DNA of 64,000 nt from Crambe crambe (lineage: Eukaryota > Porifera > Demospongiae > Poecilosclerida > Crambeidae). The notes beneath the pieces were generated by a model, which worked only from the letters and a program-made list of their open reading frames with translations, was not told the DNA's origin and ran no database searches. Shown here piece after piece: positions 43,001 through 58,000 of the stretch. Each line of letters starts with the position of its first letter. The stretch's first letter is position 1. Made by a program: the position numbers and the translations under genes. The stretch is taken from assembly GCA_963924555.1 (NCBI GenBank), contig OZ004586.1, positions 620,001-684,000 on the forward strand, written 5' to 3'.

Positions 43001-46000
43001 ATCCAGCCTACTGAAATCACGTTCCAAGACTCTGTGAGTGATCCTGATGAAATGTACACTCTGACTGGAGGTAATCCTATACTGAGCATTTCTCCTACTG
43101 TCGTGCTGAATCTCACAATAGTTGACCTCAACCACATCAAGGCCTTGACTGGACTTGCTATATCAAATGTCACAACTTACATCAGCTTCGGTTCTGATCT
43201 GATTGTGGATATGAATGATAACAGAGTGAGTAGCATTCCTATCAGCAACGCCAGGCAAGCGTTTGCTTTCACTCCTGATCAAGAACGACCTAGTTTGATA
43301 TCATTCAATTTCGATTTGAACAGCGGTTTGCTCACTTTGTCGTTCGATGAGGCAGTGAATGTCACTTCCATTGATATCCAAGCGATCACTCTTCAGAGGC
43401 AGGCTGTTGCCAGTACAATGGACTATCGTCTCAATGACAGCAGTATCGCACACGGACACAGCAGCGAAGTCACGATCAATTTGAGCAGCAATGATCTAAA
43501 TAACATCAAGAATGATCGAACCTTGTGCACTGACAGTGCATCTAACAATTGCTTCTTGAGTTTCGGTATCTCGACACTCTCTGATCTCTCTGACTTCATG
43601 GTAAATGCTGTCAGTGGACGATCAGTGAACGTTCTCACAAATGACACCACATCTCCATCACTGATCGAGTTCACTCAAATAAACCTCCAAACTGGTCAAC
43701 TCACTCTGGAATTCTCAGAAACAGTGGATTTTGCAAGCTTCATGCCACAATTCATCACCCTCCAGAATTTATTTGAACCTCCTCATGAGCAGTTTAATCT
43801 CACTGGAGGCACTCCCACTCAAGTATCCCTAACCACCATCACCCTCAATCTCACAGTGGAAGACCTCGCAGGACTGAAGAGAGAAACAGCCATTTGCTCT
43901 TACAGAGGAAATTGCTACATAATGGCCGGGTCTTCTCTCATCATGGACATCGCTGGTAATGACTTCAGAGAAATAGCGCAGAGAGAACCAGGAGTAATCG
44001 TTCAGGCCTACATCTCTGACAATCAGAGCCCATCGTTGGTCGCCTTTAATCTGGATTTGAATCTGAACCAACTGATGTTGATTTTCGATGAACCAATAGA
44101 CCTTGATTCCTTTGAAGCCACTGGATTCACCCTCCAGGCGTCTCCGATGGCCAATGCCACTGATCTCTACACCCTCACCTCTGGCTCTGTCTTCAGCATT
44201 GATGCAGTCACCATCATGGTGAACCTGACAACTCCAGACGCCAATGCCATCAAAGCTGCAACGTTTGCCACTGGAAGGTCCAATACTTTCCTCACCGTTT
44301 CCAGAGGTTCTGTGCTCGACTTGGCCACTCGATCAAATCCAATCCTTGCTCTCATCCAAGGCATACAAGTCACCAACTACACTGAAGATTCAACTCCTCC
44401 GATTCTCCAAGCATATATGCTCAATCTGGAAAGAGATATTCTGATTTTGAGCTTCGATGAGCCTGTACAGACATCGACTTTTGATTTCACTGGCATAACA
44501 ATCCTTTCCAATTGCACCAACGGTAGATCTTTCACATTAACATCCGGAAGTTTCCTACCTACAGACTTGGCAGATGGAGCAGTAGTACTGACCATCTCTA
44601 TCTCTCCCAGTGATCTAATAGCAATCAAATCCGACGTGATGCTAGCAACAGAAACTGCGAACACTTACCTACAGTTGAGGAATTCTTCAGTCCGAGATGT
44701 GGCGATGAATAGGATAGAGGATGTCGACTGCATGCCTACCACTGTGGTCACTTCCGACACTGTCAGGTTGCGTCTTGTTGCCTTTGATATTAATATGCAT
44801 TTAGGTGTACTGAATCTGACGTTTGATGATGTTGTCAACTCTTCTACATGGAACCCCACTGCACTGTCATTCCAAAGTGCAATCTACGCTCAGACTGGCC
44901 TCACCTATAGATTGCGATCCAGCACTACATCAAGTAGCAACGGCTATTCTATCACTGTCGATATCTCAAATGAAGACTTGCTCAATTTAAAATCCGTTCC
45001 TGGTTTGGCTAGAACCCAGAACAACACCTTTGTGACGCTACGAGCAACAGCCATTGACGATACTTCAGGATTGGATGTGCTGGCTATCACAAATGGCAAG
45101 GCACTTCCTGTTCGTAACTACATCACAGACGATGTCCGGCCATTGCTGGAGAGTTTCAGTCTTGACATGGACACTGGGTTCTTGAATCTCACTTTCAACG
45201 ACTTTCCGAATGCAAGCACTTTCATGTTCAGTCAATTCCTGCTTCGTGCTGGTCCAGTGTCGTTCACACCCACACCACTTCCTCTTTCCCCCGCTGAGAT
45301 CACAGTTTCTGCTGATGGTTTTACGTTGGGTGTGATGCTCAACATCACCGATCTCAATCAGTTGAAAGTGGAGACCATGTTGGCTACATCTAGAGCTAAC
45401 ACGTACATCAGCTTCGTTCCAGGGAGTGTGCTGGATCTCTTCGGAAATCAAGTGGAGGAGGTTCCTGTCAACATGGCAAGGCAAGTTGATAACTTCACTG
45501 CAGACACGACAGGTCCAGAAGTAGACTCGTTCTCTCTCGATTTGAACAGCAGCACACTTGTACTCACCTTTTCAGAAACAATTGATTCAGCAACATTTCA
45601 ACCTACAGCTATCATTCTACAAGACACTAGAGATTCATCTGATATGGGTAGCTCCTATCGCCTCACTGGGGGTATGTTTAACAATCGAATAGATGGAACA
45701 GTCATCAATGTCGAATTGACCGATCGAGACATCGAAGGGTTGCAGCAAGAATCCACCATCGGTACTTCTGCTGACTCAACATTTTTGGCTGTTGATAGTG
45801 CTGTCGTCATGGATACCAATTCCAACCCAGCAGTTGCAATTAATGAGAGTGATTCCCTGGCAATTACTGATGGGAATTTTGTGGCTGATCAAGTTAATCC
45901 CACTCTCACCAGTTTTTCATTCGATCTGAATCAAGGTACTCTTTCCCTGACTTTCACCAAGGTGATTTCAGTCGAGGATATCCGCTATCCAGATATCACC

Positions 46001-49000
46001 CTCCAGAATGTCACCATGGCAGCTATACCTGGAGGATCACATGTCTTGAGTGGTGGCACTCCACTTTCTAACAACTCAAATACTTTCGAGATCCAACTAA
46101 CGCCTTCGGACCTTAATTTCATCAAGACTTTGACCTCACTTGGAACCTCAACAGCTTCCACTTACATTTCATTCAGTTCTTCAGCTTTCCGTGACACCCG
46201 TGGACTACAAGTGACAGAAATCTCGAGCTCTTCTGCTCGAGTAGCATCCGGTTTTACTCAAGATATGGTGAATCCGATGATAGTCATGTACGAACTTGAT
46301 ATGAACACGGGAGTATTGATGCTCAACTTTAGTGAGGCTGTGCGAGCTGAAACCTTCGCGATAGCTGCTGTCAGAATCGCCAATGACAGCGCCTCTGTCA
46401 GTGAGTTTGTCATGACCACTCTGCCACCTATCTCAGTAACATCAGCTAACAACGACACAAGTATCTCAGTTGCTCTCCAACAGGGTGACTTGGACCGGAT
46501 CAAAGTGAATCAAAACCTTGCAAGGTCAGAAAACAACACTTTCCTACTTCTGAGTGGAAATGCGATTATTGATTACGCCGGCCGAACCAACGATCCTATC
46601 GACCTGCCCAATGGTAGAATGGCTGATAGTTACATTCCAGACACGACTGGACCTCTGGTCACTAACTTGATCATCGACACTGCTAGTAGCACCGTCCGAA
46701 TCACATTCAACGAAGCTGTGGATCCCAATACGTTCACAGTGACTGACACTGCCTTTAGATCAACACTAAATGGATCAACCTTCCAACTCACTAACAACAG
46801 CGTTAGTCGTTTAGTGGGAGGGGAATTAAATGCAATTGTCATCTCTCTCAGTCCTGCCGATATCGCGATCATCAACAACATTGTTCCTCAGTCGAGTCTC
46901 CTCGTGCTCTTCAATACTTCAGTTTACGATCACGAAGGTAACTTCAGGGTGGCGTTTCCGAGTGACATCAGTGGTGCAGGGAGAGGTAATGACACGTCCC
47001 CTCCAAGAGTGATCGTCATCACCTATGATCCCAACTTGGGCAGAATTATGATCACTTTCACGGAGATTATTGATATCGGATCGTTCAATATCAGTGGTAT
47101 CACATTCAAGAGCAGCAGAGGAATGGCCCAGTCTCAATTCAGGTTGAGAACTGGTTTGGCCACGAATATCAACACATCTGTTGTGATGATCGACTTGCCA
47201 CAGGAAGACCAGAATATCATCAAATCCATGCCCAACCTCGGACGTAGCATGGCTAACACTTTCTTCGAATTTGCTGCAGGTTCGCTCTCTGATATCGGTG
47301 GGAACATGATACAATTTGCAGAAGTGCAGGTCAGTCTATACACTCCGGAAATCACACCACCCTCCCTGGAGAGTTGGGATATCGATCTGAGTTTTGCCAA
47401 TGTGACTCTGCGTTTCAGTGAGCCCATCAGATTGTCTTCATTCATGGATACAGCTATCACATTGGTGAACAGAGAGCGCTCGTCCACTGCTAGATTAGTG
47501 CTGAATGGAAGTATGATATTGACAACTGATGCAGAAGCATTGGACGTCCAACTACGCCTCACCAGGGAAGACATAAATACGGTGTACGAAAATGCAGACT
47601 TCTGTACCGATGCCTCCAATTGCTATCTCTTTGTCTCTAACCAGTTAGCCACTGACATATTTGGCAATAGAAATAACCCAATTCTGGAATCTCGAGCTCT
47701 GAATGTTAGCGAATTGGAACCAGATCGAGTTGGACCAACTCTCGTGCAGTTCAGTCAAATCAATTTCACTCGATCAACGCTCACTCTCTCCTTCACAGAG
47801 ACAGTTAATTCCAGCTCTTTAGATCCAACAGGTCTTTCTCTCCATTCTTCATCCCTCGCTAATGCAGTCTCCTACACACTCACTGGAGGATCCACCAACA
47901 GCTCAAACGGAGACACGGTCATCATCAATCTCACTACAGAGGACCTCAACATGCTGAAGGGCTTGCAGAGACGTCAGCTCTGCTCCAGTTTCCAGACTTG
48001 TTACGTCCGAATTGACCCTCGTCTCATTGCAGATGTGTCCAATAATTCAGTAGAGGCACTGACTGCTTCTGCTTTTATTTCTCTTGAAGGAGCGTTGGTG
48101 AGTACTGGATTTGTCCCTGATACTATACGTCCAAACCTTGTGGAGTTCAGTCTGGATCTTACCACAAACATTCTCTCTTTAACTTTCGACGAAACAGTCG
48201 ACTTTCAGAGCTTCAGAGCTGAATTCATTGATATCCAAGGCGATTTTGATACAATGGGTACTCCCATTCGACTTAGTCCAGTCTTAACGAACCTCCTCAC
48301 CACCACATATGGAACAGTGATAGACTTCATGCTCCGTTCCCCAGATGATGTCTTCAATTTGAAGAGGGACAGTAGTGTTGCAACGGGTATCAACGACACG
48401 TACATTGCTTTCACTCGTGACATGATCACAGACATTGCTGGTTTGAGTGTCGTGGAGAGAGTCGATGCAGTCAATGCCCTCAGAGTTGCTAATTACACTG
48501 AAGACACCATTCCACCGACAGTAACCGAGTTCACTGAATTAGATATGAATACAGGGTCAATGGTGATCAGCTTCGATGAACCAATTCTATCTCGTGATGT
48601 GAATTTCACTGGCATCACCTTGCAGTCTGCCGTGACTGCTCCTGGAAGCAGTGTCACCTTGAACGAAGGCACGGTTGTCTCTCTCAACTCTGCATCACAA
48701 GCAAGACTTCGGCTGACATTCTCGCGAAACGACCTCCGTAACATCAAAGTAGCCAATGGCCTTGCTCGGTCAGTCACTGACAGCTATCTCTCTTTCACTG
48801 AAGACGCTTTCCTAGATGCAGCTGGTGTGCCTATCACCCCCATCAATGAATCAATGGCTATTCCTGTACAACGGTACATCACAGATCGAACTCGTCCGAT
48901 CCTTACTGATTACAACTTTGATTTGGATCTTGGTCTTCTAATCCTGAATTTCAATGATGCTATCAATCCGAGCACATTCGATCCCACCCACATCACACTC

Positions 49001-52000
49001 CATAACAGCATAGATGCCACTAACTCCTCCACCACCATAAGATATGGACTCACTGGATTTGCTATGACTCCCACGACTGAAGATAACTTTAACCTGAATG
49101 TCACCCTCAATAGTGTGGACCTGAATGCAATCAAAGCCATGGCTGGCCTCTTCACTGGAAGGAGTAATGCCTTCCTCAGCAGTACTGGCTTAGCCATCCA
49201 AGATCTCTTTGTTAACTTTCTCCAATCCATCGAAATAGGTCGGACCTTGCAAGTTCAGAATTTCACTCAAGACACCACCTCTCCTAACCTTCTACAGTTT
49301 ACCTTGGATCTGAATATTGGAGGCTTGGTGCTGAGCTTCGACGAAACTGTGAATATTACTAACTTTGATGCTTCCTTCATTCGGATCCAGAATGGAATCA
49401 ATGGTAGCGAGAATGGAACTGTGGTCTTAAACTTGAGAAATACTGGTTCCTCGAGTCCCAACACCAGTGCTACCATGTTCACCTACTTCTTGGACAACAG
49501 AGATGTTAACTTCATCAAGGAGAACATGGAGGATATCGGATCCGAGACGAACATCACTTTCTTGGCAATCCAACCGCAAGCCATAGCTGACACTGCTGGA
49601 AATAGTGTGGTGGAGATAGACCTGGAGCAAGCCCAGGAGGCAAACATGCAAATACCAGATACCTCCCCTCCAGAACTCACTAGTTTTGTATTCAATTTGA
49701 ACACCGGAAGGTTATTTTTGACCTTTTCTGAGTCAGTTGCTGGATCAACTCTAATGCCTCAGTCTTTCACCATCAGAGCATCTCAATCTCCATCACCCCC
49801 GACTCAAGAGTTTAGACTGACCAATGGGAGTGCTTCCACTGCCGACAGTTCTGTGGTAGAGCTGGTGATAACAGATAGTGATCTGAATAGAATCAAAGCT
49901 CTTACGAGTTTGGGAATATCGAGAGAAACAACTTTTATTTCTCATTTCTCTGGAGCCGTTACAGATCTGAGCGATAGATTGATACTGATGCGATCTTCAG
50001 CCAATGCCCTCATGTCCTCTGGCTTTATCGGCGACACAGTGAGACCGTCCTTGAGGGACTTTGTACTGGATTTGAATGACGGCTCTCTCACACTCACTTT
50101 CTCTGAGACAGTTAATGCCAGCAGTCTCAATGTCTCTGGACTGACGCTGCAAAGTGTGGTGAACGCCAACCAGTTCCTCACCAATCGAAGACTTCTCAAC
50201 ACTGGCGTAATGGTCACTCCAGAATATAGCGATGCAGTGAGAATTGTGCTGAACTCAGCAGACTTTGCATTCATCCGACTCCAACAAGCCCTTGGAACGT
50301 CTACGAGCAACACTTTCATCACCATCGAAGAAGGTGCCGTTTTAGATACCAGCAACTTACCGGTGCAGCCCATTTTCTTAAATAGAGCACTCCAAGCTAG
50401 CAATGTCATGGCCGACAATAACAGACCTCAGCTACTGAATTACACCTTTGACCTTGACAGTGGCTCTCTCTTTCTGACATTCTCTGAAGCCATTCTGGTG
50501 AGCAGTATTCGTCCGATGGAGTTCACACTGCAGAGTCAGCAGGTCCAATTGCCTCCCCTCCGAGCTTTATCTGGAGGAATGGTCAACAGCACGGATGGTA
50601 CTGAAATCCAATTGATCCTCGATAATACTGATCTCAACTTCATCAAGGAGAATTCGAACTTTGGCACAAGCATGAACAATACTTACCTTGTGGTGACGCA
50701 AAATGCAGTGATGGACACCACTGGAGTTAATAGAATCGTAGCCATACCTCAAACTCAGGCCAGACAAGCTGGAGGTTTCATCGAAGATCAAACACCTCCA
50801 GTCCTTCGTGGTTTCGACATGACCACTGTGGGAAGAAGTTTGGAAATCACTCTCTACTTCTCTGAAACGGTTAACGCATCTACCTTGAACACCTCTGTCC
50901 TAACACTCCAATCTAACAGGAATGGAAGTGCTGGTAGGAGCTATACCTTAGAAACTGCATCAGCTTCACCTGGCATCTCGGACGTGATCACCATTCAAGT
51001 CGATGTACAGGATGTGCAAGAGATCCTCCTTCTCCCTCCCCTCGGACAATTCCCCTCCACCACATTCATGATCTTTCCAGCTGGGACAATCACAGATGTC
51101 TCTGGAGTCATAAATGAGGAGATACCTCTGTCGATGGGTGTGATGGCCAGTAACATATCTGCTGATTTTGTACCTCCCCGACTGAGTAGTTACGAGGTGG
51201 ACCTGACTGCCGGCGAGAATGGAATCCTCCTTCTCACTTTCTCAGAGCCTGTGAATTTTTCTTCCATTGATGCCACTGAAATTGCATTCCAGAATTCTGC
51301 TATCAGTTCCACTTCAGTTTATAACCTGACATCTGGTGTTGCCACTAGGATCACAAGCAATGTAGCCATGATTTCGCTCTCCAGAGAAGATTCGAATGCT
51401 CTTAAGGCCAGGAGTAATCTGTTGGTCAGTGCCGACACCACTTTTATAGTGATCGGTGAGGGCTTGGTGGTAGACTTTGCAGGCATACAAAACGCTGAAA
51501 TTTTCAGCAGCCAACCTCTTGCTGTTGTGAACTTTGAACCCGATAGACTTCGCCCTCATTTGGAAAGTTTTGATATTGATTTGACAACTAATATGGTGAC
51601 ACTTCGATTCTCAGAGACAGTGAATGTCTCTACGTTCATGCCAGAGCTCATTTCATTCCAAAGCTCCATTGCAGCTGGTTCCAACACTGAAACAGTTCAG
51701 TTAACAGGTGGTTCAGTTCTTTCAAGCGAGCCTAGTTCTTCTTTTGTGTTCAATTTGACTACCACGGACAGTAATGAGATCAGACGAATGTTGAACTTGG
51801 CCACTTCTGTTTCTAATACTTATATCACCATTGCGTCTGACGGAATCTACGATATGAACGAGAACAGACTCATACCAATCACTTCTGTAAGAGCGATGAG
51901 AGCAATTGGCTACATAGGTGATAACATCAGACCTATGCTCGAGAGTTATGAATTCAACCTGAACACTGGACGACTAAGATTGAGCTTCGATGAGACCATC

Positions 52001-55000
52001 AATGCTTCATCCTTTTCTCTGACCGAGTTCACATTGGAGCCGTCCGACATGAATCCATCTTTCAACTACTCATTGACCAACAGTGGAGTGATATCACCTA
52101 ACAGTCCAGTCATTGAAATCCAACTCAGCTTTATTGATTTAAATCGAATAAAACAACTTGCCCTCTGCACTTCCGATGCAAACAGTGACTGTTTCCTCTC
52201 CTTCCTGGAGAACTCGACTAGTGATACCGTTGGTCATGGAGTTTTGGCTTTTGATCCTTCTCCACCAATGAGGTTTGTGAATGACACTACTTCACCTACG
52301 ATTGTTCAGTTCTCGTCCTTCAATCTCTCCAACGGTGAAGTTGTGTTGGAATTCTCGGAGACAGTACGTGTTTCCACACTGAGAGCTGAATTCTTCCAAC
52401 TGCAGAGTCTCCACGACCTACCGAGACAGGAGTACAACCTCACAGGAGGTGAGTCCACAGTCATGGAGAACAGCCATATCGTATCGTTCCGTCTGACAGA
52501 AACAGATCTCTTCAACGTCAGGAACCTAGACCACATCTGCACGTACAGAGGTAACTGTTACATTACCAGCACTAGTGACTCCATCATGGATATGGCTGGA
52601 AATCCAGTGGAACCAGTTCCCGATTCCCTTCCAGGGCGGATCGTAGACCAGTTTTACGGGGACAACGTAGCTCCTATGCTTTCAAATTTCTCATTTGATA
52701 TGAACAATGGAACGTTGACTCTGACCTTTGATGAACCTGTAATGTTGAGTTCTCTGCAGACCTCTCTTATCACTCTCCATAATGACATCAATATCACTGT
52801 GGCTACACAAAACCACACCCTCACTGGAGGTGTGGCATCCCTACTCAGTCCATCAGTGATAGAGATCGAGCTGAATAACTTCGATTTGAATCAGCTCAAA
52901 AACCAGCAGATAGCCACTGATAGTTCCAACACTTTCCTCACAATACTCGCTAACACTGTCCAAGACAACTCAAGGAATATGATTGAAGAAGCTTCCTTTG
53001 AAGTTTCTAATCACTCAGTTGACTCCACTCCACCTCAGTTGACTGCCTTCTCCCTCAATCTGCAAACCCGTCAGGTAGAGCTCACCTTCGATGAGCCTGT
53101 GAACTTTGCCAATGCTCAGTTCAATAACTTTGAGTTGTGTTTTAACACCAGCAGTTCCAGCTGCACCCTCGAGTTCAGTGCAAATGATACAACTGGTACT
53201 GTTGAATCCATAGGCTCTTCAGTCATTGCATCTCTATCGATCAGTGCTGCCGACAGTGACAGGATCGAAATCGATTCCAACCTAGCCACTTCTCTTCAGA
53301 CAACATACCTTCGGATTCGTGCATCAGCAGTTTCCGATCTCTTTAACAACACCATCAACCTCGTGGAAAATAGGCAAGCGTCGAGTTACATCCCTACGAG
53401 CACTACTTTGACTCTCTCCACTTTCACCTTCAACATGGAAGAGGGTCGTCTCTCTCTGACGTTTTCTGGCATTGTGAATGTGAGGACATTCACTGCAGAT
53501 GGAATTGTGATTCAGTCGAGCATGACTCAAGCTAGTGGTCCTTTCTATGCACTGAGTGCTGACTCCAGAACTGACAGTGAAAATGGTGCAGTGGTGGATG
53601 TTAATCTCTCCCTGGAAGACATGGTCAATTTGAACACTATTCCTGGACTTGGAACCAGTCGTGATGATACTTACCTCACCATCCGAGCTTCAGTGGTGGA
53701 CGATACTAGTGGCAATGATGTACTTGCTATCACTGACGGAAATGCCCTCCAAGCTTCAATGGTCACTCAGGACAGACGTCGACCTCAACTGAATAGCGTG
53801 ACGCTGGATATGGACACTGGAAGTCTCAACCTCACCTTCTCTGAACCTATGAATATCACTACGCTGTCGTTCAGTGAAATTACATTCCAGTCCACCGAGA
53901 ATGGAAATGGAAGTGACTACTCTCTCATTGGTGGAATGGTTGAAAGGTCTGGTGATGGAAGAATGGCTTTGATAACTATCTCCGACAGTGACCTTAACGA
54001 GATCAAAGCGATATCAGATCTTGCCACAGATTCATCCAACATCTTCATCAGCATCTCTAACCTCACCATCACAGATTTGGCTGGCAACTTAGTCCTTTCT
54101 GTTCCTCCAACTGCAGCTTCGAATCTGACCAGCTTCATCCCTGATATCATGCCACCTCGACTCCTTTCCTACAACCTGGACATGAACACCGGTGTCCTCA
54201 ACCTCACCTTCTCAGAGACTGTGAATATATCCAGTTTCAACCCTGCGGGGATTACTCTCCAGGATGGTAGGAACAGCACTATCGGTTTCAACACGAATTC
54301 ATACGCTCTTTCCGATAGTACAGCCACAAGATTCAATCTGGTCAGTGTTCAAGTTAATCTATCTGAAACTGATCTTCTATCTCTGCAAAATACTTCCATC
54401 CTTGCCACTCGAAGGAGTCGAACTTTCCTAGTGCTCGATCCAGTAGCCATCATGGATATGAGTGGCAATATGGCGGAAATGATTTTCCCCATGGCTGCCC
54501 AGAGAGTGAGGATCTTTACACCGGACACCACCACTCCCACACTCTTGTCCTTCGAACTCGATCTGGAGGAAAGGTTGATAAGATTCACCTTTGATGAGGT
54601 TATAGCTCTTGATTCCTTCACACCATCTTCGATCATCCTTCAGAACTCAACTGATTTGATATCTGGAGGCTCTCTCACTTTGACTTGTGGATCTTTTGAG
54701 TCCGACACATTCACTGTCCGCATGTTAATCCTCTGCCGAGATGATCTCTATGCTCTGACATTGAATGAGAATCTTGCAATTGACATCAATACCACTTACA
54801 TCTCTCTGCAGTTGACTGCCTTTGCTGACGCAGTAGGGAACAATATCACAGCAATTCCCAGCAACTTGGCTACTCAAGCAAGCAATTTCACTGCCGACAG
54901 TTTAGGTCCAATCCTGGAGAGTTTCGTTCTTGATTTGAACACTTCGAGAATCATCTTGATTTTCGATGAAATCATCAACTCTTCGAGTTTGATCCTGTCA

Positions 55001-58000
55001 GAGTTCACAGTACAATCCGGAACGAGCTTTGTATCCGATGAGACATCATACACTTTGATGGATTCACGATCAGATATGATTAACACCAATAGAATTGTGA
55101 TTCAAATGGGCAGAGAAGATGTGGATGCTCTTGTCCTGAGAGGTGGCCTGGCTACAGGTATTGATAACACATTCATCAATATCACAGCTGGAGCACTTTC
55201 CGACTTCAATGGTAACCAGTTTGCTGGTCTTGACTCTGCCATCCAAGCCTCCATGTACATCCCTGACCAATCGCCAGCAAATCTCATCCAGTTCTCTGTG
55301 GAATTGAGTGAGAGTCAGATCTCTCTAACATTCAGTGAGTCTGTAAACGTTTCTACTCTCGACGTCACTAAAATCGTCCTTCAGAATGCAGATGGAGGCC
55401 AAACCTACCGCCTCACTGCCTCTAGCAACAGCTCCAGCACCAACGGGGCCTTTGTGGTGATTGATCTAGGAGAAACTGACTTCAATGCCGTTGCTGCTAA
55501 TACAGGTTTGTTCACGGGAGCTGCAAACTCGTTCATCTCATTTGATGATGGAGTCATTGTCGATGCTGTGGGTAATCCAGTTGAACCCCTTCCTCGTTTT
55601 GGACCTGCTGCTAACTACACGAGAGATTCCAACCCACCAGCATTGGTAGACTTTATGCTCGATGTCAACAATGGTAGACTCGTTTTGACATTCTCAGAGA
55701 CTGTAAATCTTCTCTCCCTGAATCCTGGAGGTATCAGCTTCGTCAATGACTCTTTTGATGTTAACGAGACCACAGTCCTTCCTACCGATGAAGCTATTGT
55801 GCTCAGCACTGCCACTCCAATGATTAACTTCACATCACAAGTTGAACTCTTCTTAACACGATTAGATCTCAATGCAATCAAAGCTGACACCAACGTAGCT
55901 ACCATGTTAAACAACACGTTCCTTGTCATAGCTTCTAGCGCAGTGACAGATATGGCTGGTAATAATGTGACTCAGTCGGTACGAATGGCTCGTAGGTACA
56001 TTCCTGATACTCAAAACCCATCCATGGAGTCATTCAGTGTTGATCTGATGAACAGAAGAGTGATGTTCAACTTCAATGAAGCACTGAGTGCTAGTAGCAT
56101 CGATATCCTTCGAGCAGCTTTGCAGAGTGCCGCTCTCAGCCCGAGAAATGAACGACGGTTTCGATTCACTGCCGATTCCACAGCTAGTCTTGTCAACTTC
56201 AGCTCCATTGTAGTGGATCTTGGATTGGATGACTATACCAGATTAATAGACAGTGGATTCTGTACCAACACGTCTAATTGCTACATCACTTTTGACGCAG
56301 CTTTCGCTAACGACACTACAAGGAGACGGGTTATTCCAGTTACCGATGGAGGTGCAAGACAAGCATTCTCTTTCTCTCCCGATAGCACTTCGCCAGCTCT
56401 TGCACAGTTCACGTCCTTTGATTTCAACACCGGTGAGCTCATCCTCAGTTTCACTGAAGAAGTCCGAGTTTCGAGTCTGAATTCAACCTTCCTCACTCTA
56501 AACCCAACTTTCATCATTCCTAGTGGACCTGGGATCATTCTCTCTGGAGGTACAGTTGTGTCTGACAGCAACAATGCCAGTGTAGTGATCAGGTTGACAA
56601 CGAACGACCTCAACGACATCAAAGCTGATGGAACTCTCTGTAGACAGAGTATCAATTGCGTGATTCGATTCACCAGTGATCTGGTCATGGATATCGGAGG
56701 AAATCCAATATCCCCTGTGACCTCTCTAGGACGCTTCATCAGTTCAGAACAGCCACTCAACATCACTCAGGACTCAACTCCTCCTCGATTACTCTCCTAT
56801 AACTTGAACATGAATACCTTGGCTCTGTCATTCACTTTCGATGAAATCGTAGACACTGGAAGCTTCAGAGAAACAGAGGTAACTTTTCACAATGCTCCCA
56901 ACTCCACCACAACATATCAGCTGACTCGTGTCAATAGAGCCACTTTGGACGACTCAACCATTGTAGAGACCACACTGGGAGCAGCAGACACCATTGGACT
57001 CAAGGCTAGGGAAGATCTGGCCACCAGCTTGACTGATACTTACATCACATTTAACGGAAGTTTCATCCGTGATGTTGGAGCTGGTGATAGAATGAGTAGG
57101 AATGACATCGAACCTGTCGACGATCCCATCCAAGTTGCTTCATATGTTCGAGATAGCACTCCACCTATGGCTGTACGGTTTTCCGTTCTGGATATCAATG
57201 CTGGATTTTTGGTGATACAAGCTGAAGAACCTCTTTCATTGCAAGTGAACATCTCAGGCATCACCCTCCAGCAAGGTAGGAGTAGTGGACAGAACATACC
57301 CCTCACTGGTGGCCAAGCTAGCTACGTTGATGTCACTGACAAGAGAGAGATCCGAGTGACATTCAGTGATGTTGATTTCCAAACCATCAAGTTAAATCGT
57401 GCAGTCGGTTCGGGTGAATCAAGCAGTTTCCTATCCATTGCATCAGGAGCTCTCCAAGACACAGCTGGTAATCTATTCACAGGTATTCCCATCACTGTAG
57501 CCCAACCTCTAGAGGCAGGTGGATTCCAATCAGACATAACACCTCCAGCGCTGGTGGAATTCAATCTGGATTTAAATACTGGTGTGCTAGTGACTTCATT
57601 CAGTGATATCGTTGATGCAATGTCACTCGACGTGACCAGGCTGTTCATTTTGGGGAGTGATCCTGCAGACGGTAACACCACTTACCAACTCACCAGTGGC
57701 AGTACCAACAGCACCGATGGCTATGAAATTCGCATCCAGCTCTCCTCAAACGATCTGAATGCTATCAAATCTAACACTCTCATAGCAACTGAAGATAATA
57801 CGACTTTCGCTAGAATCAGTGCAGAGTTTATTCAGGACGTGAGTGCTCCTTCTCCTCTCAACGTGCAGAGAAGTACGCGACAGGTGAACATGTTTATCGA
57901 TGACACCACTGATCCAGAGCTGAATGGATTCAGATTGGATGTCGATGCAGGCACCCTCGCTCTCAGTTTCAGCGAGGCTATTGAACCTGACAGTTTCAAT

